DNA of 44,674 nucleotides from Planctomycetaceae bacterium (GTDB lineage Bacteria > Planctomycetota > Planctomycetia > Pirellulales > Pirellulaceae). Shown piece by piece: positions 8,197 to 16,875 of the stretch. A program made the position numbers and the translations under genes. The DNA is taken from the NCBI GenBank assembly GCA_024225195.1, contig JAAEMV010001020.1:1-44674 (forward strand), in the 5' to 3' direction. Under the pieces are notes generated by a model, which did no database searches, had not been told where the DNA came from, and saw only the letters and a program-made list of their open reading frames with translations. Positions within the stretch are counted from its first letter, which is position 1; every line of letters starts with the position of its first letter.

Positions 8197-8922
8197 ATGC
8201 CCACCCTTGGTGTAAATATTGACCACGTAGCCACAGTTCGCCAGGCAAGACGAACCACCGAACCCGATCCAGTCTGGGCGGCCGCGATGGCAGAACTAGG
8301 GGGCGCTGATCAAATCACAGTGCACCTTCGCGAAGACCGACGTCACATTCAGGATCGCGACGTTCGCGTCCTTCGAGACACAGTTAACGTCAGACTCAAC
8401 ATGGAGTGCGCCTGCGTTCCTGAAATGCTGGATATTTCTTGCCGCCTAGTCCCTCATCAGGTTTGTCTCGTGCCAGAAAAACGAGAAGAGGTCACCACCG
8501 AGGGGGGACTCGATGTGATCACCAACCGCTCTAGAATTGAAGACGCAATTAAACAGTTGCATGATGCCGGAATTATCGTCAGCCTGTTTATTGATCCTTC
8601 CGAGGATCAGATTCGGTTGGCCAGCGAGATTGGTGCCGACGCCGTTGAACTTCACACGGGCACCTACGCTGAATCAGATCTTGGCGCCACCCGCGCCGCA
8701 CAGGTTCAATTATTAACCGACGGTTGCCAACTGGGGGGCGAATTAGGCCTGCAAATCCACGCCGGCCACGGCCTTACCTATTCAAATGTTGTCCCCATCG
8801 CCCAAATCCCCGGCATGGAAGAATTAAACATTGGTCACAGCATCGTTTCACGGGCCCTCTTTGTCGGATTCGAACAGGCGGTCCGTGAGATGAAACGGCT
8901 TTGCGATACAGCCAGCCGTTAA
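8197..8922 (+). CDS. pdxJ: pyridoxine 5'-phosphate synthase
   Basis: A 241-residue TIM-barrel enzyme that forms pyridoxine 5'-phosphate from 1-deoxyxylulose 5-phosphate and 3-amino-2-oxopropyl phosphate. Family blocks are all present: [15 protein letters not shown] at the N-terminus, [56 protein letters not shown] and [16 protein letters not shown]. The length is typical. The ATG at 8197 directly precedes the first conserved strand. It is followed after 121 bases by dapA, with an inverted repeat in the spacer. Confidence 0.97.
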   Translation: MPTLGVNIDHVATVRQARRTTEPDPVWAAAMAELGGADQITVHLREDRRHIQDRDVRVLRDTVNVRLNMECACVPEMLDISCRLVPHQVCLVPEKREEVTTEGGLDVITNRSRIEDAIKQLHDAGIIVSLFIDPSEDQIRLASEIGADAVELHTGTYAESDLGATRAAQVQLLTDGCQLGGELGLQIHAGHGLTYSNVVPIAQIPGMEELNIGHSIVSRALFVGFEQAVREMKRLCDTASR

Positions 8923-8950
8923 TCAACAGGGTTCAGAAAATTATTTCCCG

Positions 8951-8997
8951 GCGAACGCTGGAAAATTACGGAGCGAAACCCTATCATTTGCGTTCGC
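8951..8997 (+). repeat. 8-bp inverted repeat in pdxJ-dapA spacer
   Basis: GCGAACGC (8951-8958) and GCGTTCGC (8990-8997) are perfect reverse complements separated by 31 bases, between the pdxJ stop and the dapA Shine-Dalgarno. It could be a weak terminator, a processing stem or an operator; no T-run follows. Confidence 0.35.
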
Positions 8998-9043
8998 GCT
9001 GCGTTTCAGAAATAGTCAAAAGAGAAATTGGGAGTCGAGCACT

Positions 9044-9943
9044 ATGTCGCGTAAAGGATCTGATTTTGCCGGATTGGCAGTTGCCATTGTAACCCCTTTC
9101 AAGGACGGCAAACTTGATATGGATCGCCTGAAAGAACAGGTCGAATTCCAAATCGAATCGGGCACCAACTGCCTCGTTCCCTGCGGAACCACAGGTGAGT
9201 CTCCGACACTTTCTCACCCTGAACACGAACGCGTTATTTCCGAGACGATTCAAATCGCCGCAGGACGCATCAAGGTGATGGCTGGTACCGGATCGAATAG
9301 CACCGACGAAGCGATCAGTTTGACAAAATGGGCTGCCAAAGAAGGTGCCGACGCAACCCTCCAAGTCGCCCCGTATTACAATAAGCCAACGCAGGAAGGA
9401 CTGTTTCAGCACTACAAAGCGATTGCGGAAGCAATTGAAATCCCAATCTGTGTTTACAACATCCCCGGTCGTACTGGGAAAAACATCGAACCAGAAACGA
9501 TTGCAAGGATCGCAGAGTTCGACAATGTTACCATGGTAAAAGAAGCAACTGGCTCACTCGATCAGGCATCTCAAATTCTTGCTCTGACGGATCTGACAGT
9601 TCTCAGTGGAGATGACAGCCTGACACTGCCGTTACTTTCCATCGGAGCAGAAGGAGTCGTATCGGTCGTCGGTAACATGATTCCCGGAGACATGATCGCT
9701 TTGGTTAAAGCTTACATGGATGGCGAGACCCTCGAAGCGCAACGTCTTCACCACAAACTTTTCCCACTTTGCCGCGACATGCTGGGACTGGCAACCAATC
9801 CAATCCCCCTCAAAGCTGCAATGGCGGAAATGGGGAAAGACTCAGGGGAGCTACGCCTTCCAATGACCGACCTTGATGCTGATCAGTTAGCATCTCTCCG
9901 AAAAACTCTCGCCGCATACGGAATTGGCGCAGTTGCGGTTTGA
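9044..9943 (+). CDS. dapA: 4-hydroxy-tetrahydrodipicolinate synthase
   Basis: A 299-residue Class I aldolase-type TIM barrel that condenses pyruvate with aspartate semialdehyde, the first lysine/diaminopimelate branch step. The Schiff-base lysine is K166 in MVKEATG, the catalytic tyrosine is Y138 in VYNIPGRTG, the pyruvate loop is CGTTGES (about 47-53) and R143 is conserved. The ATG at 9044 has GGGAG nine bases upstream. It lies 121 bases after pdxJ, and a hairpin with a T-run follows, so the transcription unit probably ends there. DapA homologues include other aldolases, but this sequence is close to the canonical pattern. Confidence 0.93.
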   Translation: MSRKGSDFAGLAVAIVTPFKDGKLDMDRLKEQVEFQIESGTNCLVPCGTTGESPTLSHPEHERVISETIQIAAGRIKVMAGTGSNSTDEAISLTKWAAKEGADATLQVAPYYNKPTQEGLFQHYKAIAEAIEIPICVYNIPGRTGKNIEPETIARIAEFDNVTMVKEATGSLDQASQILALTDLTVLSGDDSLTLPLLSIGAEGVVSVVGNMIPGDMIALVKAYMDGETLEAQRLHHKLFPLCRDMLGLATNPIPLKAAMAEMGKDSGELRLPMTDLDADQLASLRKTLAAYGIGAVAV

Positions 9944-9967
9944 TAGCCTGACTCACAATCCACATTC

Positions 9968-10000
9968 CAATAGCTTAACGACGCTATTGAGTGGGATTTT
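9968..10000 (+). terminator. putative Rho-independent terminator after dapA
   Basis: CAATAGC (9968-9974) pairs perfectly with GCTATTG (9983-9989) around an 8-nt loop; partial pairing continues outward (TCCAC-like against GTGGGA), and a TTTT run sits at 9997-10000. It begins about 25 bases after the dapA stop. Confidence 0.45.
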
Positions 10001-10039
10001 GTCAAAATTAGTAACTTCAATTTGCTGGAGAGTAGAAAC

Positions 10040-11080
10040 ATGAGCATGAGTCGCCGGAAATTCATTCAAAACTCAGCATGTCTCTCTGCGACCGGTGCGA
10101 TTGCCTGCTCGCCTAATACTTCCGCCGGGGCTGGCTTTGTTGGACGCGAAAAAATTGAGAAACCTCTGTTCATAGCGACTTGGCCGTTCGGCAGATTTTC
10201 CTGTGAGGCTGCGGTCAAAATTGCTAACGAATCCGGTTCAATGCTCGACGCGATCGAAAAAGGAATTTGGGTTACGGAAAACGATGTTAAAAATGCCTCG
10301 GTTGGTGTGGGCGGAATCCCCAACGCGAATGGACAGGTTGAACTCGATGCCTGCATCATGTCGGGACCAGATCATAACGCTGGCAGTGTTGCCGGCATCC
10401 AGGACATTCTTCACCCAATTTCCGTTGCCAGGCTCGTAATGGAATCGACTCCTCACGTAATGCTCGTGGGGGAGGGTGCGAAGCAGTTCGCAATCGAAAA
10501 CGGGCACCCCGAAACCAATTTGCTTACCGCACAGCAAAAATCAAATTGGGAAAATTGGCAACGCGAACAACTTAAGAAGTCAAAACAAAGCCAACCCAAA
10601 ATCGATGAGGAGCACCACGACACCATCGCCATGCTGGGATTGGACGCCCAAGGCAATCTTTATGGCGGTTGTTCTACGAGCGGATGGGGTTATAAGATCC
10701 CCGGAAGAGTTGGAGACTCCCCGATCATTGGGAGTGGACTTTATGTTGACAATCAGGGTGGAGCAGCAGGAGCGACGGGGCTTGGCGAAAATGTCATGCG
10801 GCATTGCGGTTCATTTCTAGTCGTCGAAATGATGCGACAGGGAGCTCAACCAACTGAAGCTTGTGAAATGGCCGTCAATCGAATCGCTGAGCTCGATCCA
10901 AAGAATCTTGGAAATCTCGATATCAATTTCATTGCCCTCAACAAAGAAGGGCAATACGGTGCTGCCGGAACGAGCAAAGGGTTCAAATTCTCTGTCTCAT
11001 CTTCGGCAGGAAGCCAGGTACTTGATGCCAAAGCGATGTCCGAGAAAACGATTGGTCCAGAAGGCGGCAATCGAAAGTAG
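10040..11080 (+). CDS. Tat-exported glycosylasparaginase (Ntn hydrolase)
   Basis: A 346-residue N4-(beta-N-acetylglucosaminyl)-L-asparaginase-family protein, which cleaves the GlcNAc-asparagine linkage of glycoasparagine or acts as an isoaspartyl/asparaginase enzyme. T195 in HHDTIAMLGLD is the expected autoprocessing nucleophile that becomes the N-terminus of the beta chain, and GRVGDSPIIGSGLY follows, as in the family. The N-terminus MSMSRRKFIQ has a twin-arginine motif before a hydrophobic segment, so export through Tat is likely. The ATG at 10040 has GGAGAG eight bases upstream; a second ATG at 10046 is possible. It is convergent with the next gene, with only five bases between stops. Confidence 0.88.
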   Translation: MSMSRRKFIQNSACLSATGAIACSPNTSAGAGFVGREKIEKPLFIATWPFGRFSCEAAVKIANESGSMLDAIEKGIWVTENDVKNASVGVGGIPNANGQVELDACIMSGPDHNAGSVAGIQDILHPISVARLVMESTPHVMLVGEGAKQFAIENGHPETNLLTAQQKSNWENWQREQLKKSKQSQPKIDEEHHDTIAMLGLDAQGNLYGGCSTSGWGYKIPGRVGDSPIIGSGLYVDNQGGAAGATGLGENVMRHCGSFLVVEMMRQGAQPTEACEMAVNRIAELDPKNLGNLDINFIALNKEGQYGAAGTSKGFKFSVSSSAGSQVLDAKAMSEKTIGPEGGNRK

Positions 11081-11085
11081 AAGAC

Positions 11086-11523
11086 TCACTCTTCGTCAGA
11101 ATTGCCACGTTTGAGTAAACCGGCGCTGGTCTTGTAAATTCGCTCGCGCCGCGTTTGGGACAGTTCGGAGTTCTCACTTTGCTGCATCTGAAGGTCGTTG
11201 AACATTGCCAAAGTAAAGCAACATTTTAATTCGTCCATCCGAAACTGAATGTATTGGGAATCACCCTCCGGCAGGATACCCAATATAAAATTCCCCATGA
11301 CTTCGGGAGTCGGAACCCCAATTTGATTCCGACGCCAAATTTCCCCAAGCGTGTGGATTCCCGCATCGCGACGCCCATTAATCATGGCCAAACGACTAAG
11401 TAAATCCTTATCATTCGCCAAAGCATCCTCAATCTCAGTTGCCCGATCCGAGTCCAGTGACTCGTCGAGATAGGCTTCTAAATCGGCATCTGTAAATTGC
11501 GGTTTCACGGGTCTTCGTTTCAA
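11086..11523 (-). CDS. hypothetical protein, anti-sigma-factor-like N-terminus
   Basis: A 145-residue protein of unknown function. Residues ~10-45 (DADLEAYLDESLDSDRATEIEDAL) have the pattern of the N-terminal segment of anti-sigma factors and related regulators, but the zinc-binding His-Cys-Cys set of ZAS domains is absent and there is no membrane segment. The rest is charged and helical, with one CC pair (LKCCF) in the middle. It faces the glycosylasparaginase gene tail to tail and is divergent from the metallophosphoesterase, 258 bases away. Its conservation cannot be judged here. Confidence 0.65.
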   Translation of the reverse strand: MKRRPVKPQFTDADLEAYLDESLDSDRATEIEDALANDKDLLSRLAMINGRRDAGIHTLGEIWRRNQIGVPTPEVMGNFILGILPEGDSQYIQFRMDELKCCFTLAMFNDLQMQQSENSELSQTRRERIYKTSAGLLKRGNSDEE

Positions 11524-11781
11524 ATCAAAAAATGCTTCGTCGATAAAGTTTGACGTCGGATTTAATCCCGACTAAACCGTTTCCAATTTCTCGACAGTGA
11601 TTCTCAGCCCGCCATGATAAAACAACCTAGGTTGGTCAGCAATTGAACAACCATAAAATAAACACCACAAATCCGATAGAAATCCAAATATCACCCGCGA
11701 AATTGCCTGCTACCGGTTAAAAATTCCGCAAAACCCAGTACCATTTAAACAGTAATTAAACTTCCTAAAAATCAAGCCAAC

Positions 11782-13413
11782 ATGAATCAGCACCTTTTTC
11801 AAAATCGAGTAATGATCTTTCATTTGATTCTAATGTCATTGCTTGCGATTAACTCAGTGACCTTCGCGTTTCAAATTCCTGAAAAAATTGAACAGAAAAC
11901 CTCTCTTCAATCAGATCAGCAAATCGCCAGAGGAATTGTTTTTTGCGACCTCAACAACGATGGAAAATTTAACGCTGGAGATTCCGCTTTTGTTGGCATC
12001 AAGGTTTCTAACGGAACGGACATTGTAAAAACGGATCGCAGCGGGCGGTACGAAATTCCGATCAGCGACGGCGGCTGTGTGTTCGTTATTAAACCCACCG
12101 GCTATCGCACGCCGGTTAATCAAAATCAACTCCCAAAATTCTACTACCTTCATAAACCTAAAGGTTCACCCAAGCTTAAGTTCAAAGGTTCGCCACCCTC
12201 TGGCCCACTGCCCAAGTCAATCGACTTCCCTTTGTATCGTGAGAACGAGCCAGAAGATTTTAAGATTTTACTCTTTGGTGATCCACAACCTAGAAACAAC
12301 AAAGAAGTCGACTATATCAGCCACGATATCGTTGAAGAATTGATTGGCGACAAAAGTGCTTTCGGTGTCACCTTGGGCGATATTGCATTCGACAATCTCA
12401 ACACGTTTAAAACACTCAATCAGTCAATCGCGATGATCGGCATCCCTTGGTACAACGTCATTGGGAACCATGACATTAACAAGGACGCGAAAAGCCGAAC
12501 TGAGATCAACGAGACCTTTGAAGAAACTTACGGCCCGTCTTATTACTCATTTGATTACGGCCAGGTGCATTTCGTCGTGTTAGACAACATTGACTGGGCA
12601 GCTCCCACGGAGAAAAACCAACGGTATCGTTACGAGCCAAGATTTGGGAAACAACAGCTTGAATTTCTAAAAAAAGATCTTGCGATGATTCCACAATCAC
12701 AGATGTTGGTCGTGATGATGCACGTTCCAATCATCTCGGTGAAGGATAAATCCGAATTCTTTGACCTGATAAAAAACCGCCCCTATTGTGTTTCCGTCTC
12801 TGGGCACACCCACGATCACCGACATCTTTTTCTTGGAAAAAAAGAAGGATTTCACGGAAAGAATAAACACCACCACATCGTCAACGTTACTGTCAGCGGC
12901 AGCTGGTGGTCGGGATCGTTAGGTGACAACCAAGTGCCTCATTCGACAATGGCCGACGGAGCTCCTAATGGGTACTCGATCATGTCGTTTGACCGAGACG
13001 GCTACAAACTGGATTTCAAGGCCGCGGGGAAACCGGCAAGCGAACAACTTAGAGTTCATCTCCCTTCGAATGTTTATACAAAGAAAACCGAAGAAGTTCC
13101 AATTTGGGTCAATGTCTATAACGGCTCGGAAGAATCCAAGGTTGAATACCGCATTGACCGAAAAGAGAATTGGATTGAACTGACGAAGACAATCGAACCG
13201 GACCCGTACTTTATTGAATTATCCAAGCGAGACGAGGCTGTTGATCCCAGTCTTCCCAAACCAAAGAATTCATATCATTTGTGGAAGGGAACTCTTCCTG
13301 CTGGAATTGCTCCCGGATCGCACCTCATCGAAGTTAAAACGACCGACCGCCATGGACGTGTTTACATCGCTCATCGCAGTCTTCGAGTGACGGGAAAACC
13401 GATTGAAAAATAA
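11782..13413 (+). CDS. secreted calcineurin-like metallophosphoesterase
   Basis: A 543-residue three-part protein. A signal peptide (hydrophobic core about 12-27, likely cleavage near TFAFQ) is followed by an Ig-like N-terminal domain (about 50-150). The central phosphoesterase domain carries the dimetal motifs GDPQP, GDIAFD, GNHD, MMHVP and GHTHDH. The C-terminal beta-rich domain runs from about 410 to the end. This layout matches the MetallophosN/Metallophos/MetallophosC architecture. Substrate is unknown; extracellular phosphomonoester or phosphodiester hydrolysis is the safe statement. The ATG at 11782 is the first codon before the signal peptide. The gene is monocistronic by appearance. 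Confidence 0.88.
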   Translation: MNQHLFQNRVMIFHLILMSLLAINSVTFAFQIPEKIEQKTSLQSDQQIARGIVFCDLNNDGKFNAGDSAFVGIKVSNGTDIVKTDRSGRYEIPISDGGCVFVIKPTGYRTPVNQNQLPKFYYLHKPKGSPKLKFKGSPPSGPLPKSIDFPLYRENEPEDFKILLFGDPQPRNNKEVDYISHDIVEELIGDKSAFGVTLGDIAFDNLNTFKTLNQSIAMIGIPWYNVIGNHDINKDAKSRTEINETFEETYGPSYYSFDYGQVHFVVLDNIDWAAPTEKNQRYRYEPRFGKQQLEFLKKDLAMIPQSQMLVVMMHVPIISVKDKSEFFDLIKNRPYCVSVSGHTHDHRHLFLGKKEGFHGKNKHHHIVNVTVSGSWWSGSLGDNQVPHSTMADGAPNGYSIMSFDRDGYKLDFKAAGKPASEQLRVHLPSNVYTKKTEEVPIWVNVYNGSEESKVEYRIDRKENWIELTKTIEPDPYFIELSKRDEAVDPSLPKPKNSYHLWKGTLPAGIAPGSHLIEVKTTDRHGRVYIAHRSLRVTGKPIEK

Positions 13414-13525
13414 TTGAATGCACAAGTTCTAACGCTCCACGCTTGATTAACTCCTCGCAAATTGAGAGCGCCTTTTGTTTCCTGATCGTTATCGGTAATT
13501 TTAGTTTTCGGTACAAAAGCAGGTC

Positions 13526-13557
13526 GCTACAACAGCGTAGCAATAATTTTCACTTTT
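13526..13557 (+). terminator. weak terminator-like hairpin
   Basis: GCTAC (13526-13530) pairs with GTAGC (13537-13541) around a 6-nt loop and is followed by AATAATTTTCACTTTTT. It could end the metallophosphoesterase transcript. The stem is only 5 bp and lies about 110 bases after the stop. Confidence 0.25.
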
Positions 13558-13609
13558 TAAATTAGCGAGTAGTTAGTTGTCCCCCACGTCCTTACCTCCG
13601 AGAGATAAC

Positions 13610-14200
13610 GTGAATTTAAGCGATAAAGTGTCCCCAGAAGTCGACTTGCTCGCCATTCAGTCAGCTGTTCGCACGATCCTCAAAGCCGTTGGTGAGGATC
13701 CGGATCGGCCCGGCTTAGAAGAAACGCCTCGCCGAGTTGCAAGCATGTATGCCGAAATGTTCTCTGGATTGCATCTTGATCCCGCCCGTCATTTGTCGGT
13801 CACCTTCCCCGAACAATACGACGAGATGGTTCTCATCCGTGACATACAATTCACAAGCATGTGTGAACACCATCTACTCCCGTTTAATGGCGTTGCCCAT
13901 GTTGCTTACATCCCCGATGGCAAAGTTACGGGATTAAGTAAGATCGCGAGGGTCGTCGAAGAAGTCTCTCATCGCCCTCAAGTTCAGGAGCGAATGACAC
14001 AAACGATCGCAGAACTTGTGAGCGATCACCTCAAAACATCCGGCGTGGCCGTTGTAATCAGCGCTGAACATTCTTGCATGTCCATCCGCGGCATTAGAAA
14101 ACCGGGTAGCAGTACCGTCACTAGCGCCCTTCGTGGGGAGTTCAAAACCAATCAATCGACGCGAGCAGAATTCATGTCGTTGATCGCCAGCAAACCCTGA
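13610..14200 (+). CDS. folE: GTP cyclohydrolase I
   Basis: A 196-residue type IA GTP cyclohydrolase that converts GTP to 7,8-dihydroneopterin triphosphate, the entry to folate and methanopterin pterins. The zinc ligands and active-site residues are visible in [12 protein letters not shown] and [31 protein letters not shown] is the family N-terminal signature. The GTG at 13610 is chosen because GAGAG lies six bases upstream; a TTG at 13577 would add 11 residues and cannot be excluded. It sits apart from the beta-RFAP cluster but supplies the same pathway. It is convergent with the AAA ATPase gene. Confidence 0.94.
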   Translation: MNLSDKVSPEVDLLAIQSAVRTILKAVGEDPDRPGLEETPRRVASMYAEMFSGLHLDPARHLSVTFPEQYDEMVLIRDIQFTSMCEHHLLPFNGVAHVAYIPDGKVTGLSKIARVVEEVSHRPQVQERMTQTIAELVSDHLKTSGVAVVISAEHSCMSIRGIRKPGSSTVTSALRGEFKTNQSTRAEFMSLIASKP

Positions 14201-14325
14201 CACACCCCGTACGCATTTCCAAAACCGTTTCCATTACGCTACGAAGTCTCGCTTACCGACGGTGTGTTTAGGTCACTTATCCAGGACACGCTATCGAGCA
14301 ACCAGCGAACTCAACGAAAGCTGCC

Positions 14326-15696
14326 TTACCCGTTGAGATGGTTGCCCATTCCGGAGAAGTAATTTAGCACGGCTAATTCGCAAATATCCTTTGAGAACAG
14401 GTTTGGTTTTCGGTGAAACTCACAGAAATCTCGACACTGATTGAGGATATCGAGAACGTGACAGAACCGAAAAGAACGCCCGGGGCGTTTGTAGTGATAT
14501 TCAATCAAGTGATCGAGAACGCCGTACTCCACCTGAAAATTCATCCTCGACATTTCGCGTTTAAACAAATTTCGAAACTGCGTTTCCGTAGGATCGAAGA
14601 CTTCCACCTTGTAGGGAATTCGGCGTAGAAAAGCTTCGTCGCACAGCGAAGTTGGTTCGAGATTAGTTGAGAAGATCAACAACTGCTCGAACGGTAATGA
14701 AATTTGCCGACCCGAAGGTAGATTGACAAAATCACTGCCAGATTCCATCGGAACAATCCAGCGATTCAACAATTCCCGGGTAGAAATTTGCTGCCTCCCA
14801 AAATCATCAACGACAAGACAACCACAATTACTTTTGACGTGAATCGGAGCCTCAATGATTCCTGTCACCGCACTTAGAGTCGCTTCTAGATGCTTCATCT
14901 CAAGCTCACCGCCAACGATGATTGTCGGTCTTTCAATCCTAACCCATCTCTGGTCAATCCCTTGCTCTACTAGCACACCCGAGGTAGCAGGAAGTGGTGC
15001 TGCAACATGAACACTCGGATCAAAAACCCGAATCACCTCTCCACCAACAGTCAATGAACGTGGAATCCAAATATGCTCACTCAACGCTCGAATCGCACGA
15101 GTCGCGATACTGGTTTTTCCGTTTCCTGGCGCACCAAATAGAAACATACTCTTGCCGGAATTGATCGCTTGGCCGAGTTGACTAATTTGAAGATCCGTCA
15201 CCTCTAGATCATTCAAAGCCTCCGCGACAGCTTCAAACGTAGGTTTTAAGTTCTTTACCGATTGCCGTAAAATTGATTTCCGGTAATCCACCAGAGTGAC
15301 TGGAGCAGATCCGCAATAGGTACTTCGCGATAAATGAATTCGAGCCTGCTCAACCCCTTTAGGTGACAACTCGTATTCATAGTCGGCAACGCCAGAAGAA
15401 CTCTTATGCCCAATGAGCATGTCGGATTTCAGCGATTCTAGTACGGGTATGATCAACCCGTAGGGAACTCGAATCTGATTGGCGATACGTCCGCCAGACT
15501 GATTGCCGTGAAGAAATAAAAACTTCAGGACGAGTGGAAAAAGATCATTCCGGTGGAGCCCCGCTTCTAAAAGACTGTTGGGTTGGCGTGGAACAAAATC
15601 ATTACTTCCTGTTGGTTCAAAATTTTCCGGGTGCGGAATACCCCCGCCTGTTTGGAAATTAATTTCCCCGCCGCCCGAACCTGTTTGAGTTTGCAT
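14326..15696 (-). CDS. AAA-type ATPase with N-terminal winged-helix-like region
   Basis: A 456-residue P-loop ATPase. Walker A is GAPGNGKTS (188-196), Walker B is CLVVDDFG, and a sensor-like IFSTN follows. Residues ~50-115 look like a winged helix (GGRIANQIRVPYGLIIPVLE, then DYEYELSPKGVEQA). The C-terminal part resembles an AAA lid. The order winged helix then AAA suggests a DNA-linked or regulatory ATPase rather than a protease subunit, but no function is assigned. The ATG at 15694-15696 is the first start. It is divergent from the NatA-like gene and has no functional partner nearby. Confidence 0.75.
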   Translation of the reverse strand: MQTQTGSGGGEINFQTGGGIPHPENFEPTGSNDFVPRQPNSLLEAGLHRNDLFPLVLKFLFLHGNQSGGRIANQIRVPYGLIIPVLESLKSDMLIGHKSSSGVADYEYELSPKGVEQARIHLSRSTYCGSAPVTLVDYRKSILRQSVKNLKPTFEAVAEALNDLEVTDLQISQLGQAINSGKSMFLFGAPGNGKTSIATRAIRALSEHIWIPRSLTVGGEVIRVFDPSVHVAAPLPATSGVLVEQGIDQRWVRIERPTIIVGGELEMKHLEATLSAVTGIIEAPIHVKSNCGCLVVDDFGRQQISTRELLNRWIVPMESGSDFVNLPSGRQISLPFEQLLIFSTNLEPTSLCDEAFLRRIPYKVEVFDPTETQFRNLFKREMSRMNFQVEYGVLDHLIEYHYKRPGRSFRFCHVLDILNQCRDFCEFHRKPNLFSKDICELAVLNYFSGMGNHLNG

Positions 15697-16000
15697 AATC
15701 GTTCCGTAATCTGACCTGATGACTTATTTTATCGACACCAAAGGGACTCGATTGACCTCGCGAATCTAAAAACACTGCAAAAAAAAGCCCACCAATCCTC
15801 ACAACCCTAAATACCCATTTGATTTGAATCCCCCCGGTTGATTTGTAAGCTACGCTCTCTCAACCTCTTAAAATTCGGCAGGAGGTGGCCAGCGGTACCG
15901 TCCTCTCATTGATCGCATTACTAGGCAAATCAAACTGTAAATCCCAATTATAAAACTCAGGTTCAGCCTCACTGCGGCGACCTGTTTTCGTTATACGACG
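15697..16000. other. 304-bp divergent intergenic region
   Basis: Lies between the AAA ATPase (minus) and the NatA-like gene (plus). It is AT-rich at the AAA side and contains GGCAGGAGGTGG at about 15878-15889 with no usable start codon close behind. I find no convincing paired promoter hexamers, repeat or RNA gene. Confidence 0.4.
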
Positions 16001-16804
16001 ATGATCCACGTTAGAAATCTCCAAAAAACCTATAAAGACATCCAATCGGGCCAATTCACAGCTCTCGCTGGAATCAGCTTCGATGCGATGCCCGGGCAAA
16101 TCTATGGCTTGCTTGGGCCAAACGGCGCTGGCAAAACAACCGCGTTAAGAATCCTCAGCACCGTTCTCAAACCGTCAGAAGGTTCTGCCATTGTGAATGG
16201 ATTCAACGTGACGGAACAACCGGAACAGGTCAGACGCCAGATTGGATTCGTCTCTTGCAACACAGCGATTTATGACCGCATGACCTCGTGGGAACTAGTC
16301 CAGTACTTTGGACAGCTTTACGGGATGCCGCTGGATCGTTTGCATTCCAAAATGAATGCTCTGTTCGATCGGTTTCAGATGAACGAAATCCGAGATGTAC
16401 TCTGCAGCAAAATGTCGACCGGCATGAAGCAGAAAGTCTCCATCGTCAGAGCAATGATCCACAACCCGCCCGTTCTGATTTTTGACGAAGCCACTTCCGG
16501 ACTCGACATTTTAGTCGCGAGGGAAGTCTTAAAAACAGTTGAGCAGCTACGAGATCAGGGGAAGTGTATTGTCTTTTCCTCGCACATCATGAGCGAAGTC
16601 AAGCGACTTTGCGATCGCGTTGCGATCATGAACCGGGGCGTCATTCTTGCTGAGGGAACACCGACCTACCTTGCTGAAAAGCACGAAGAAAACGATATGG
16701 AAGAGTTGTTCTACCAATTGATCTCTCGGTCGGAAGCGCAGCTCGAATCTGAAAAAAATGCCGCAGCAGCCCCTCCCAGACTTGCGTCGCCTCTGACGAA
16801 CTAA
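16001..16804 (+). CDS. ABC transporter ATPase, NatA type
   Basis: A 267-residue ABC ATPase. Walker A is GPNGAGKTT (39-47), the signature is [13 protein letters not shown], typical of NatA-like exporters, Walker B is [12 protein letters not shown] and the switch His is in FSSHIMSEV. The C-terminal tail after about 235 is charged and not conserved. With the downstream ABC-2 permease/protease it should form an ATP-driven exporter; in Bacillus the NatAB pair extrudes sodium, but this subfamily is broad and the substrate is unknown. It opens a two-gene operon whose spacer consists of a tandem repeat. Confidence 0.9.
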   Translation: MIHVRNLQKTYKDIQSGQFTALAGISFDAMPGQIYGLLGPNGAGKTTALRILSTVLKPSEGSAIVNGFNVTEQPEQVRRQIGFVSCNTAIYDRMTSWELVQYFGQLYGMPLDRLHSKMNALFDRFQMNEIRDVLCSKMSTGMKQKVSIVRAMIHNPPVLIFDEATSGLDILVAREVLKTVEQLRDQGKCIVFSSHIMSEVKRLCDRVAIMNRGVILAEGTPTYLAEKHEENDMEELFYQLISRSEAQLESEKNAAAAPPRLASPLTN

Positions 16805-16866
16805 AAAAGCCGTAAACACGAAAAGCCGTAAACGCGAAAAGCCATAAACGTGAAAAACCGTAAAGA
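16805..16866 (+). repeat. 16-bp tandem repeat between natA-like and natB-like genes
   Basis: The unit AAAAGCCGTAAACGCG recurs with small changes at 16805-16820, 16821-16836 and 16837-16852, with a partial copy at 16853-16866. It starts right after the NatA-like stop and ends ten bases before the next ATG, so it fills nearly the whole spacer. One frame reads KAVNTKSRKREKP. The unit length is not a multiple of three. Confidence 0.9.
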
Positions 16867-16875
16867 AACCCCACA

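Noticed and set aside
16805-16866. CRISPR-like array
   Set aside because: The repeats are contiguous 16-bp tandem units without spacers, and no cas genes are present.
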